DNA of 62,876 nt, taken from an uncultured Opitutales bacterium (GTDB lineage: Bacteria; Verrucomicrobiota; Verrucomicrobiia; Opitutales; Seribacteraceae). The stretch is taken from assembly GCA_905478775.1 (NCBI GenBank), contig CAJQKB010000029.1, forward strand, positions 1 through 62,876, written 5' to 3'. Made by a program: the position numbers and the translations under genes. Each line of letters begins with the position of its first letter. Position 1 is the stretch's first letter. Below the pieces are notes generated by a model. That model was not told where the DNA came from. It saw only the letters and a list, made by a program, of their open reading frames with translations, and searched no databases. Shown here in pieces: positions 34,001 to 43,305 of this stretch.

Positions 34001-37000
34001 AGGAACCGGAACAACACCCACTTCCCTGAGCTATCAACCAGATGGTAATTTTTCTGGAACTGATTACTTTTTAGTTCAAGTTTTTGAATCTTTGGATCCA
34101 AATGCTTCGGACGTAATTCGAATTAATTTAAATGTTTTGCCAGTAGAGGATGATCCGGTTTTTAAGAGTTTGACCTCAGGGGTGGCCATCCAGGATTTCC
34201 TATTTGACTATAATATCACAACTTTTGATGCAGACCTTGGTACAAATGTAACGATTTCCTCTCTTGTTCCTTTACCTGGGTGGTTAAGCTTAAGTGATTT
34301 TGGGAATGGTTCGGCACGATTGAGGGGCACACCTAATCAATACGACCTTGGTAATAACTTAATCGTGCTCGAAGTTCGCGATCAAACGAATCGATTTGCA
34401 GTTCAGGCTTTTATGCTTGTTGTTTTGGATGAAAACACCAATCCAGTCATCGCACAGGGAGAAACCACCACCTTTGTGCATACAGAGGATCTGGCTTGGA
34501 ATGGAAGTTCGCTCATTTCCGCAACCGATATAGACGGACAATTCTTAAATTGGACTCTCAAATCGAGCCCGTCCAATGGAAGTGTTCAAGTTTCTGGTCA
34601 GGGTTCATCGCCCCCTGTTTTAGGCTATATTCCTGATTCTAACTTTTCAGGTTTGGATTCATTTCAGGTTGAAGTCAGTGATGGAATTGGAAGTGATTTT
34701 ATTACCATTAATTTGAATATTCAAAATATTGACGATGCACCCGTTTTTTCGATTCTTCCCACCGATCAGGTTACGATCGATAACCAAAGTTTTGCCATTT
34801 CTCCAAAGGTATATGATGCAGATAGCCTAGTTGGAAGCGAAATTCAATTGACTGGTCCTGCATGGCTCGGAGTTTCCTCTTTTGATCGTTCCACCGGAGT
34901 TGTTCAATTGGCAGGAGTTCCTGGGGAAAGTGATGAAGGTAATTCATCCTTTTCTTTACTAATTACCGATTCAACTGGATTGTATAATTCCGCTGAATTT
35001 AAAGTTCAGGTGCGGGTTCTTAATTATGCACCATTAATCAATTCTGGTTCGGCGTCGGTATCGGTTACAATGATCGAGGATGATAATACAAGTTGGAGTG
35101 CACCCAATTTAGTTGGTGCTGATCACGAAACTTCTGCAAATGATTTAGTATGGTCTTCCACTAAGCCCAACTTTGGTTCCGTTTCCGTTTCGGGTACTGG
35201 TTCTAGTCCGGTTACTTTTGATTATTATCCTGACGGAAATTTTTCTGGCTCAGATTTCTTTACAGTTATGGTAACCGATGGGGGTGGGATTGAGGGATCA
35301 CCTCCTAAATATGATACGATTTTAGTGAATGTGGAAGTTTCTCCTGTAAACGACGCTCCGGTTTTTATTTCCACCCCAATGACGGACAGGAATGAATCTT
35401 ATAGTTGGAACGATGAATCAGTCTATATTTATCAGGTAAAAACCTATGACGCAGACTGGAATTATGAATGGCACACCATTGATCTAAATGTCAGTGGGAA
35501 TCTACCGGAATGGTTAACTTTTAAAGATGAGGGAAATGGTACCGGACTTCTTTATGGATTGGCTTCCGTCCAAGAGGAAGGAAATTATACTATTTCTCTT
35601 GAGGTTTTTGATTCCAATCAAACTTCAACGATTCAGAATTTCACGCTGGAAATCAGAATCGATAATTACCCGCCAGTTTTTAAGTCAGTCAGCGAAGCGA
35701 ACAAAATAATTTCTGAATTAATTGTATATGTTGATGAGGATTCTAATCTAAGTAGTTCCCGGGGCGGATGGGTTGCCCCCTCAGACTACATAGCTGAAGA
35801 CCCTGATCCGACAAAGCCATCAGCAATGCCCCTGACTTGGACTTTGGCAGAAAATCCTAATAGTGGGGCAAGTGTAGTAGTTCAGGACTCTCCTAATTTC
35901 GGTGTACTTGACAGGCAACGACCTTATTTATTTTCTTATCTTCCCAGACATAATTTTTTTGGTGATGATATTATCAAGCTCAAAGTGAGCGATGGTAATC
36001 GAAGTTCTATCCTTCCTGTACGGGTAAAAGTAAGAGCTCTTCCTGATGCCCCCACTTTTACCACATCGTTTGACTCTGTATTAGTGGCAAAAGAAGGAGC
36101 TCAGTTCAGCTTGGATATTTCAACTGTTGATCCTGATAATAGTCCGAGGACTATCAAGGTTTTTGGACTACCATCAGGGGGGAACTCATGGCTCAAGCTG
36201 GGTGACCAAAATAGTACCAATGGGAGTGCTCGCTTGTTTGGTGTTGCCCCTTCGCAAAGTAGTGGCGATCGATATCAACTTGCTTTTGTTGTTACCGATG
36301 AGACAGGTCTATTTTCAGTGCTCAATTGTCAACTTGTTGTGGATGGAAAGAATTTAAGCCCTGTAATTGACGCTGGTTCCTTCATGACCATTCGTTTCGA
36401 TAGTAGTGGACAAGCACATCCTTCTGATATCGCTCGATTATATGCAAGTGATCGCGAGGGAGAAAATCTTCTCTGGAGTCTGTCTCCCAATTCTTTACCC
36501 TCCTTTGGTACGGCATCTGTATCTGGGAATGGAACCTCAAATCCTCAGATTAAATACCTTCCTTATTCTTCTGTGCAAAAGGATCGCTTTGGGATAAGGG
36601 TATCCGATGGGGTAAGTTTTGATGCAATTGAAATTACTGCCATTATCGTTGAAAACTTCGATTCATTTGATGTTACTGAACCGACGATAACTTCCACATC
36701 AGCAGGGCTTATTTTCTCCGATCATTTTAAGATATCTAATCTGACCCGGAACTCGGTTACTCAAGCACTAATGCTTCAAGGTCCAGCATGGCTAAAAGTG
36801 AAAAAAGTGACATATGATTTATTTAAGTTAGAGGGTATGGTTCCTGATAATGTTACTGGAGACTTTGCAATAAAACTTTCCTTTTTGGAAAATAATCAAC
36901 GGAAAGCGCTCAAAGAGTATACTTTGAAGGTTTTAAATATTTCTCCTCCTCAACTCAGTCTTAAAGGAGATCAATTTATTCAATTAAGCGTGGGGCAAAC

Positions 37001-40000
37001 ATTTTCAGACCCGGGTTATCTTTCCACTGATCAAGACGGAAGTGATTTAAATGACAGTGTTGAAGGTGCTGTAGATACAAGTCAAAAGGGTATTTATCAA
37101 ATTACTTACCGCTCGGAAGATTCTTCAGGGAATTTTTCAGAATTAAAAAGAACTGTTCAAGTTGTGGATCGAAATGACAGCGTTCGTATATCGAATATTA
37201 CTTCAATACTCCCAGTAGGACTTGATACTTTTGCAGTTTTAAAAAACGGATCTTTTTTACTTGGCTCTTCGTCTGAGTCGGAAGCAATAGTATCCAAATA
37301 CGATAATTATGTAGAGCTCTCCCATCCAATTCACACACTAAGATTTAAAGCACAGAAAATTTCGATTGAACAAATTCTGGAGCTAAAAGACGGAGGTTTT
37401 TCAGTCTGTGGCGTCTTTCGTGGGAATTTAGAATTTGGTAAGAACTTAGTGACTTCGAAAGGAAATCATAATGTTTTTATTCTGAGACTAGATAATAATT
37501 TCAAACATGTTTGGTTAAAGACTATTTCCTGTTCCTCTACCTTGTCTAATTTAGAACAAATGGAAACTATCGATCAATCCATTCAAATTGCGGGAAACTT
37601 TCGAGAACAACTTAAACTCAATTCCCAAAATTGGAATGCACAGGGTGAGAGCGATAATTTTGTCATGAAATTATCAGATTCCGGAGAGTTGATATGGCTC
37701 AAGACTTATGGAGGTGAGGGAACGGAGGAAATGGTCGGGATAGGAGCATTATCAGATGGATCTTTTGTTACAGTAAGCAATTCAGTGAAAGAAAACTCTC
37801 CGTCCTATTCTACTTTAGTTAAATTCAGCAAAGACGGAGTCGTAACCGGAGGGAAGTCCTTCCCCAATGTTAACTTGAATCAGTCGCTCGGTCTTGAATG
37901 TATAAATGATTCACTATTGGTTGTTGGGCAATTTGAAACTCAACTAGTCATTGATTCTATGGCAATTTCTTCCAGTTCCCTTTCGAGTGGGTTTACTTTA
38001 TCCTTTAATTCTGATCTCGAATTAAATTGGATGAAATCCTTTTCTTCTACTGGAAGTACTTCTGTACGGGAAGTCCAGACAGATCGATTTGGATATCCAA
38101 TTGTTGTTTTAAATTACGATGGGAACTTGTCGATTCCTGGCAGTTCGCTCATTCATCAACCGTTAGGATTGAATGATTTGATGCTTATTAAATTAGACCC
38201 GATTACCGGAGCAATCATTTGGGAAGAACCAATCAGCACAGCAGGGAATGATCTTGTCAAAGAGTTTCAAGTCGGTCCATTTGGAACTATCTTATTAGGG
38301 GCTTCTTTCACTTCGCCATTTAGCTTAAACGAATTTTCATATTCTGTGGGAAATCAGTTTTTGGTCCAAGTTGAATCTATTCTGGGGAAACCGACTTTTA
38401 CTTCCTTTTCTAATTTGAATCTTCAGGGAAATACTTTTTTTCATCAGGAAATTAAAGTTCTCAATCAACCGTTTGTCCGAATGGAGTTAATTGAATCTCC
38501 TCCGTGGATGAATTTTCAAGATAACTTAAATGGAACAGGCATGCTTGGTGGTGTTCCATCTAGTACGATTTCCAGTACTGGAAATGTAAAGGTTCGAGCA
38601 TACAATGGAGATGGTGGTATTTCTGATTTAGATTTTAATTATTCTGTTACAAGTAATCCCGAAGCAATAATTTCTAATCAAACATTACCCTCTTTTTCTT
38701 CTGCGCTTAATTTTGGTAAAGAAGTCAATATTTCTTCTACTACTCCTTCATCAGATGGAAAATACTTGATCGGTGGTACCTTTTCTCAATCAGTTAAATT
38801 AGGGCAAACTATTCTTCGCAGCCAAGGCCAAAAAGATGGCTTTGTCGCAAAGGTTTCTTTGAGTGGAAATATAGATCGTTCGGTACAATTGATCAGTTCA
38901 GGTGATTTATCTGTAGGCTCTACGATTCTTGGACTCGATGGCGAAATTTATATTATTGGAGACTTTAGCGGAGATCTTCAAATTGGTCCTTTTAGTATTC
39001 AGTCTTCGGGTGGATATGACTTATATGTGGCTCAATGGTCAGAAGATGGATCTTTGAAAAACCTGAGCTCAATTGGAAGCTCCTCCAATGAGTACTTTCA
39101 GGAAGCTTGCTTTTTTCAAAATAGTCTTTTTTTGACAGGACAATTTGACGGAACTTTCTCCCATGGTGCTTACTCTGTTAATTCAAATGGAGGAAAAGAC
39201 GGCTTTGTTTTAGAAGTCCCCTCGATTGATATCTCTTCTGCTACCTGGTTACAAAGCTTTGGAGGAATTGAAGACGACAGGGTTGATGCTCTTGCTATTT
39301 CATCAATGGGCAAAATTTTCCTTGCTGGTTCTTATCAAGGAACTTCTTCTTTTGGAGATATTACCCGTCAATCACTTGGACTGTCCGATTGCTTTGTCGG
39401 GGAACTCAATAATAAGGGAATTTGGCAAAATATTTACTCTGGTGGCGGAGAAGGAGCAGATGAGGTCAATGGCCTCTACATTCAAAAAGAAAACCGGGTA
39501 GTGATTGCTGGTAATTTTCGAAACTCGATGAGTTGGGGAAATCGAGAAGTGATAAGTAACGGGAAGCAGGATGGTTTTATTGCTGTTCTTACTGATAAAG
39601 GAAATTGTATTTCCTTCAATGCCTACGGGGGTACTGGAAATGATTCAATTGACTCAATTCAGAAAAATTCGATTCACTCTTATTTTGTTGGTTCCTTCTC
39701 CAATGAAATAAAATTGGGTGAAAAAACATTCTCAACATCCGGTAAGAAAGATTCTTTCTTAGCAAAGCTCAACCAAGAGGGTACTAGTGTAATTGATGCC
39801 GTGCAGATCGGAGGGGCAGGAGATGACTTAATGAAATCTATTACCAGTGCATTTTCTGGGCATATACTGACTACAGGAATAACTACTGGAATAATGGACT
39901 CAAGTGGATCTTTATCCACCGCGGAGAACGGATCTCTTAATTCGTATATCGCACTATGGGGACCCAGCCAGTTTATTCCCATTCTTTCTCCTACACCTAA

Positions 40001-40877
40001 AAAAAGCATACCCACATCCAGTATGTATCGTTATGAATTCAACTCTGGACCTTGGCCGAGTGGGACCGAGGTGACCCTCAATAATGTGCAAAAGCCGGAT
40101 TGGTTAAATATAGACCTTTTTACAGATGGCAGTGGTTTAGTTTGGGGAAAAAGTCCAACTACAGATAGTCCCGATGTAACAACGGTGAGATTTGATATTA
40201 ATTCGACTAGCCTTCCAGGGCTGACCGCTGAATGGCAAGTTAAAGTTTTAGCGAATGGAAGTGCTTTCTCTGTTCTTGGAAACCCAGTTTTGAATGGAGT
40301 TCAATTTGAACCATACCGCTCCGAATTCATACTTACCGGTTCATCGTTTGATAATATTTTAATAATACCCGAGGGTTTCCCAAAATGGTTACAATTAAAC
40401 CGCATATCGAATAATCGATTTGTGATCGAAGGAACACCATTAGAAAGAGACACTGGAACTTTTCCGATTCAGGTATTTGCCGACAAGTTCATCGATCAGA
40501 ATTTTAGTTATCAAGAAACTCTTGAATATTCCTTAACTGTTCAGACTAAAATGTCTCAAGAAGCAACCTTGACTAATTTGGGGGACTGGAAAACAAATTG
40601 GTTAGGCTATTTTAATACATTTGATAATTCATGGACTTATCACGAAGATTTTTTATGGATCTATTTAGTGGCTGGTACCCAATCCGATAATATCTGGTTT
40701 TGGACTGAAAGATGGGGATGGTCCTGGACCAATACAGAAAATTGGGACGCCACTAAGGGGGAGGGCTATTTATACAACTCTTTGCTTTCGGACTGGTTGT
40801 TTTTTAGAAGAAAGCAAGATAACGTACCATCTGCTGTTTACCACTACAGTTTGAAGAAATGGCTTTCCTATGAATGA
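31011..40877 (+). CDS. Giant secreted repeat protein (FG-GAP, cadherin-like, SBBP-like, Trp-rich tail)
   Basis: The protein has 3288 residues from the ATG at 31011, chosen because a perfect AGGAGG lies 8 bp upstream; 12 earlier codons are in frame. An N-terminal signal sequence is followed by FG-GAP-type propeller repeats (about 160-525), a long array of cadherin/Ig-like domains with NDAPVF and PDGNFSG motifs (about 530-1980), a DUF5011-like Ig domain (about 1985-2056), two SBBP-like propellers (about 2060-2460 and 2555-2980, GGxxxDxxxA motifs) separated by an Ig-like domain, two more Ig-like domains and a Trp/Tyr-rich C-terminal domain of about 100 residues. It is a probable cell-surface adhesin or matrix protein. 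It is Asn/Ser/Asp-rich with very few Cys. Confidence 0.88.
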   Translation: MFVRLPIFARWSNCILVFCKRLLVCLFLLFLSQHRGYSSNQDGSMNQTYSVDWNGTVFLVSGDGFLNSSFPTLSLYENNYYVFNNNSTGEFRFSVGEDNNTQYSGLDVWNNGSYSSDEYLLYSPELNSSRILYYFNPKDNASVGQINISPHDSQFFHPQVNVTSFKFGQSVAINDWNQTIIGSPGETISHDGAIHVFNKEVNGSYSYLEEIVPPVLGQNGQFGHALEVENQFLFVSSPDSSTYSGLVDVFTRESNGSYGFTESLNTFADNLDSFGWDISASGNYLAVSSRQSINNGGGKISIFENNGTNWGNVTVLRADDNQSNDEFGYSLNLSGSRLLVGAPKADANGTDSGAAYIFEQNGSGWNQTAKLSPSGLSAGDEFGYSVSLANNLAFVGARQKDGNRTNAGAVYIFHLNGLNWEQVSIIYPPQDQSNQFFSSDLKVNSDILAVSSPSQGEGYVYLYRVENNGSNISLISSLGLDEANSTDQGFLSIALKNGTAIVGIPGDSTFADVGGGALAFHNDAWQMKVLPELAPIIDHNASRNHTIAEDSGIYQYDFNGSHPFDSNLIWSLSLHPDGNASFDLNSTTGMFSYTPDGNFSGIHEFQATLSNENYFDVVDFNVTVTPVQDAPIFITTSLPSGMEGDDYNQTISVFDADDDDNLSLSYNSALVGLNVSGFNIVGVPDGGSANGQAYQDYNVTLSLNDGNVSVQGIFDIRILKRNNPPQIWVNGDSNLSVLPDITLSEDFNETTWYASLPFLDYNDSDGHLVDLNVTVYPTYGNLTWDINATDLNRSISYTPLVPHFNGIDSFTMILRDIEGEGNKSTVLTFNLVVSPVNDPPVISSVPSSTVVNEGDMFHYPLVLLDPDLSDVGSTEVLNVTVENLPPSGWLEYNSTTQILSGTPSWSDYEDAGPRLIVIKVFDHAGLEDTQAFTLQVIPDNYPPVITQGATFSTSLNEDSVLNTWSGLDLSVTGLDQTLGTLTWAISQQAQNGTASVTGTGTTPTSLSYQPDGNFSGTDYFLVQVFESLDPNASDVIRINLNVLPVEDDPVFKSLTSGVAIQDFLFDYNITTFDADLGTNVTISSLVPLPGWLSLSDFGNGSARLRGTPNQYDLGNNLIVLEVRDQTNRFAVQAFMLVVLDENTNPVIAQGETTTFVHTEDLAWNGSSLISATDIDGQFLNWTLKSSPSNGSVQVSGQGSSPPVLGYIPDSNFSGLDSFQVEVSDGIGSDFITINLNIQNIDDAPVFSILPTDQVTIDNQSFAISPKVYDADSLVGSEIQLTGPAWLGVSSFDRSTGVVQLAGVPGESDEGNSSFSLLITDSTGLYNSAEFKVQVRVLNYAPLINSGSASVSVTMIEDDNTSWSAPNLVGADHETSANDLVWSSTKPNFGSVSVSGTGSSPVTFDYYPDGNFSGSDFFTVMVTDGGGIEGSPPKYDTILVNVEVSPVNDAPVFISTPMTDRNESYSWNDESVYIYQVKTYDADWNYEWHTIDLNVSGNLPEWLTFKDEGNGTGLLYGLASVQEEGNYTISLEVFDSNQTSTIQNFTLEIRIDNYPPVFKSVSEANKIISELIVYVDEDSNLSSSRGGWVAPSDYIAEDPDPTKPSAMPLTWTLAENPNSGASVVVQDSPNFGVLDRQRPYLFSYLPRHNFFGDDIIKLKVSDGNRSSILPVRVKVRALPDAPTFTTSFDSVLVAKEGAQFSLDISTVDPDNSPRTIKVFGLPSGGNSWLKLGDQNSTNGSARLFGVAPSQSSGDRYQLAFVVTDETGLFSVLNCQLVVDGKNLSPVIDAGSFMTIRFDSSGQAHPSDIARLYASDREGENLLWSLSPNSLPSFGTASVSGNGTSNPQIKYLPYSSVQKDRFGIRVSDGVSFDAIEITAIIVENFDSFDVTEPTITSTSAGLIFSDHFKISNLTRNSVTQALMLQGPAWLKVKKVTYDLFKLEGMVPDNVTGDFAIKLSFLENNQRKALKEYTLKVLNISPPQLSLKGDQFIQLSVGQTFSDPGYLSTDQDGSDLNDSVEGAVDTSQKGIYQITYRSEDSSGNFSELKRTVQVVDRNDSVRISNITSILPVGLDTFAVLKNGSFLLGSSSESEAIVSKYDNYVELSHPIHTLRFKAQKISIEQILELKDGGFSVCGVFRGNLEFGKNLVTSKGNHNVFILRLDNNFKHVWLKTISCSSTLSNLEQMETIDQSIQIAGNFREQLKLNSQNWNAQGESDNFVMKLSDSGELIWLKTYGGEGTEEMVGIGALSDGSFVTVSNSVKENSPSYSTLVKFSKDGVVTGGKSFPNVNLNQSLGLECINDSLLVVGQFETQLVIDSMAISSSSLSSGFTLSFNSDLELNWMKSFSSTGSTSVREVQTDRFGYPIVVLNYDGNLSIPGSSLIHQPLGLNDLMLIKLDPITGAIIWEEPISTAGNDLVKEFQVGPFGTILLGASFTSPFSLNEFSYSVGNQFLVQVESILGKPTFTSFSNLNLQGNTFFHQEIKVLNQPFVRMELIESPPWMNFQDNLNGTGMLGGVPSSTISSTGNVKVRAYNGDGGISDLDFNYSVTSNPEAIISNQTLPSFSSALNFGKEVNISSTTPSSDGKYLIGGTFSQSVKLGQTILRSQGQKDGFVAKVSLSGNIDRSVQLISSGDLSVGSTILGLDGEIYIIGDFSGDLQIGPFSIQSSGGYDLYVAQWSEDGSLKNLSSIGSSSNEYFQEACFFQNSLFLTGQFDGTFSHGAYSVNSNGGKDGFVLEVPSIDISSATWLQSFGGIEDDRVDALAISSMGKIFLAGSYQGTSSFGDITRQSLGLSDCFVGELNNKGIWQNIYSGGGEGADEVNGLYIQKENRVVIAGNFRNSMSWGNREVISNGKQDGFIAVLTDKGNCISFNAYGGTGNDSIDSIQKNSIHSYFVGSFSNEIKLGEKTFSTSGKKDSFLAKLNQEGTSVIDAVQIGGAGDDLMKSITSAFSGHILTTGITTGIMDSSGSLSTAENGSLNSYIALWGPSQFIPILSPTPKKSIPTSSMYRYEFNSGPWPSGTEVTLNNVQKPDWLNIDLFTDGSGLVWGKSPTTDSPDVTTVRFDINSTSLPGLTAEWQVKVLANGSAFSVLGNPVLNGVQFEPYRSEFILTGSSFDNILIIPEGFPKWLQLNRISNNRFVIEGTPLERDTGTFPIQVFADKFIDQNFSYQETLEYSLTVQTKMSQEATLTNLGDWKTNWLGYFNTFDNSWTYHEDFLWIYLVAGTQSDNIWFWTERWGWSWTNTENWDATKGEGYLYNSLLSDWLFFRRKQDNVPSAVYHYSLKKWLSYE

Positions 40878-40912
40878 AAGCGATTACATGCCTCGCTAAG
40901 CAATTTGTATTT

Positions 40913-42838
40913 TTAAGCAAATATTGGAGCAGACAACTGATCTTCGATTAAGAGAAATGCCTCGATCGATTTCGTTAGACTTTCTTGATCCAGTCCTACT
41001 TTACTTCTTAATTCATGAACCGAGTTTCCGTGTTCAATGAATTGATCAGGCCAACCAAATCGTTTAACCGCAGTTGTGGTATTATTCTTTTCAAACACCT
41101 CAAGAATACTAGACCCGAATCCACCCATGAGAACATTATCTTCAAGCGTAACGATATATTGGTGAGATTCAGCATGTTTGAGTAAGTTTTCTTCGTCTAG
41201 GGGTTTGATAAACCGTGCATTTACCACTGAGATTTTAATTCCGTATTTCTCTAACAAGTGATCGGCAATATGTAGTGCGGTTTGAACAAAATCCCCAATC
41301 GCCCAAATCGAGCAGGTAGTACCTTCCCTTAGAATTTCAGCTTTTCCGATTTCAAGGGGGACGGGTTTATCCTTTCGCTTAACGCCCACTCCTTCTCCAC
41401 GAGGATATCGGACAAAGGAGGGAGATCCAGATGTTATACCGGTCGCCATCATGTCCTGTAATTCGTCCTCGTCCTTGGGTTGCATAATAATTCCATTTGG
41501 TATGCAGCGCAGGTAGGATATATCAAATAACCCATGATGGGTGGGACCATCATTAGGAGACAGTCCGGCACGGTCTAAGCAGAAAGTAACTGGAAGGTTT
41601 TGTAAGCAGACATCATGAATGATTGGGTCATAAGCCCTTTGTAAAAAAGTGGAGTATATTGCACATACCGGAAGTTTACCTCCAGTTGCCATACCAGCTG
41701 CTAAGAGGACGGCATGCTCTTCAGCAATCCCCACATCAAAGAAGCGTTCCGGAATTGCCTTGTGCAGGGCGTCCAATCCAGTACCGCTTGGCATTGCTGC
41801 AGTAATACCGACAATATTTTCATTCTCTGCGGCCAATTTGGATAGGCATTCTCCAAATACATCTTGGTATTTGGGCGGAGAAGTGGGAGAGGAGGGTTTA
41901 CTTTGTCCTGTTTGCTTGTCAAAAGGTCCGGATCCATGCCATTTTTCCGGTTCTTCCAACGCCACGGGAAACCCTTTTCCTTTTTGGGTAAGAAGGTGAA
42001 GAACAATGGGTTCGTCGGAAGTTTTGGCAAATTCAAAAAAGCGAACTAACGACTGTACATCGTGTCCGTCAATTGGACCGAGGTAACGGATGCCCAGTTT
42101 CTCAAAAATACTTGAGGGTGCAATTAATTCTTTTGTGTCTCGCTTCGCCTTCGATAGAAATTTCATCAGTGAAGGACCACCGGGAACTTGAGTGAGGAAA
42201 CTTTCCGCGTCTTTGTGTAATCGAGTGTAAGCGGGATTGGTTATTAATTCGTTGAAATACTTGGAAAACGCACCCACATTTTTGGCGATTGACCACTCAT
42301 TATCATTCAAAATTAATATGAACCGTTTAGTCGAACTGGCAATGTTGTTCAAAGCCTCCAAAGTAATTCCACAGGTAAATGCGGCATCACCGGCTACCGC
42401 AACAACATGTTCGTCCTTTTGATTAAGGTCACGTGCAATGCAACGTCCAAGAGCGGCAGAAAGGGCAGTGCCTGCATGACCGGCTCCAAATGCATCGTGC
42501 TTGCTTTCTTCCCGGGAAAGAAATCCACTTAATCCGTTTGATTGACGAATTTTTTCAAACCGCTCGTCATTTCGACCGGTAAGTAGCTTGTGAACATATC
42601 CTTGGTGGGAAACATCCCAAAAGAAAGAATCCTGTGGAGTATCAAAGGCAAGATGCAAGGCAACGGTTAATTCGACCACGCCAAGGTTGGGACCAACATG
42701 CCCTCCGTTTTGAGAAGTAGCATCAATAATTCTGTTTCGAATTTCTTGGCAAAGAATTTCGATCTGTTCGTAATCGAGCTTTTTTAAATCAGCTGGACTT
42801 GATATTTCTTTTAAAATCTCAGAATTATTTTCCATCAC
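40913..42838 (-). CDS. dxs: 1-deoxy-D-xylulose-5-phosphate synthase
   Basis: Condenses pyruvate and glyceraldehyde-3-phosphate in the first step of the MEP isoprenoid pathway, using thiamine diphosphate. At 641 residues it has normal length. The ThDP-binding region reads AGDAAFTCGITLEALNN (usual GDG is GDA), the catalytic Glu lies in DVGIAEEHAV, and the transketolase C-terminal DRAGLSPNDGPTHHG is conserved. It overlaps xseB by 4 bp in the common xseB-dxs order. A usual partner, ispA, is absent here. Confidence 0.96.
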   Translation of the reverse strand: MMENNSEILKEISSPADLKKLDYEQIEILCQEIRNRIIDATSQNGGHVGPNLGVVELTVALHLAFDTPQDSFFWDVSHQGYVHKLLTGRNDERFEKIRQSNGLSGFLSREESKHDAFGAGHAGTALSAALGRCIARDLNQKDEHVVAVAGDAAFTCGITLEALNNIASSTKRFILILNDNEWSIAKNVGAFSKYFNELITNPAYTRLHKDAESFLTQVPGGPSLMKFLSKAKRDTKELIAPSSIFEKLGIRYLGPIDGHDVQSLVRFFEFAKTSDEPIVLHLLTQKGKGFPVALEEPEKWHGSGPFDKQTGQSKPSSPTSPPKYQDVFGECLSKLAAENENIVGITAAMPSGTGLDALHKAIPERFFDVGIAEEHAVLLAAGMATGGKLPVCAIYSTFLQRAYDPIIHDVCLQNLPVTFCLDRAGLSPNDGPTHHGLFDISYLRCIPNGIIMQPKDEDELQDMMATGITSGSPSFVRYPRGEGVGVKRKDKPVPLEIGKAEILREGTTCSIWAIGDFVQTALHIADHLLEKYGIKISVVNARFIKPLDEENLLKHAESHQYIVTLEDNVLMGGFGSSILEVFEKNNTTTAVKRFGWPDQFIEHGNSVHELRSKVGLDQESLTKSIEAFLLIEDQLSAPIFA

Positions 42839-43089
42839 ACCATGTCCTCAAAATCTTTTTTGATTAATTCTTTGTCCTTTTCCTGAACTTCTTTGATGTT
42901 CATTTCTGCAGCCTCTATTTTTTCTCGGCAAAGTTTTAACATTTTCACGCCAGTTTGGTAGTGCGTAATTAAAGAGTCGAGTGGAGCCTCACCGGACTCC
43001 ATACGTTGAATGATTTCTTCAAGGTTTGCCAAGGCCTGTTCGAAAGAAAGCTCTTCTTGAGCTGCGGACTGTTTTTCAGGAGTTCCCAT
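42835..43089 (-). CDS. xseB: Exodeoxyribonuclease VII small subunit
   Basis: Small helical subunit of the XseA-XseB single-strand DNA exonuclease. The 84 residues show the family pattern SFEQALANLEEIIQRMESGE, PLDSLITHYQTGVKM and CREKIEAAE. No xseA is in the window, so the large subunit must be elsewhere. It heads the minus-strand pair with dxs. Its upstream region (43090-43305) is shared with the divergent M48 protease gene and holds a conspicuous hairpin. Confidence 0.93.
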   Translation of the reverse strand: MGTPEKQSAAQEELSFEQALANLEEIIQRMESGEAPLDSLITHYQTGVKMLKLCREKIEAAEMNIKEVQEKDKELIKKDFEDMV

Positions 43090-43160
43090 TTTATATGAAT
43101 TTTTCTATAGCATTTTTACTTAATCGCAATTCAAATAGAATTAGTTGAACATCGGCATGG

Positions 43161-43190
43161 TTGGAAAAATACTAAAGTAGTTTTTTCCAA
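43161..43190. repeat. Inverted repeat in the xseB/M48 divergent intergenic region
   Basis: TTGGAAAAA-TAC-TAAA-GTA-g-TTTTTTCCAA forms a 12-bp stem with one bulged base. It is 72 bp upstream of xseB and 115 bp upstream of the protease gene, so it is not a terminator of either. It may be an operator or the 5' hairpin of a leader. I see nothing else in 43090-43305. Confidence 0.5.
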
Positions 43191-43305
43191 AGGCTGATTA
43201 CTTTCTTTTTATTTTCCAACAATGTAATTGCAATCACGCTTACTATTATCACGACGAACTGAGAAAGAGTTTTTGGGGGCTCTATAGTCGACAACTTTAA
43301 ATTGA

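Noticed and set aside
31600-36700. Repeated motifs in the giant gene as a CRISPR array or DNA-level satellite
   Set aside because: Repeats are at the protein level (about 100-residue modules) with diverged nucleotides and no spacer-like regularity.
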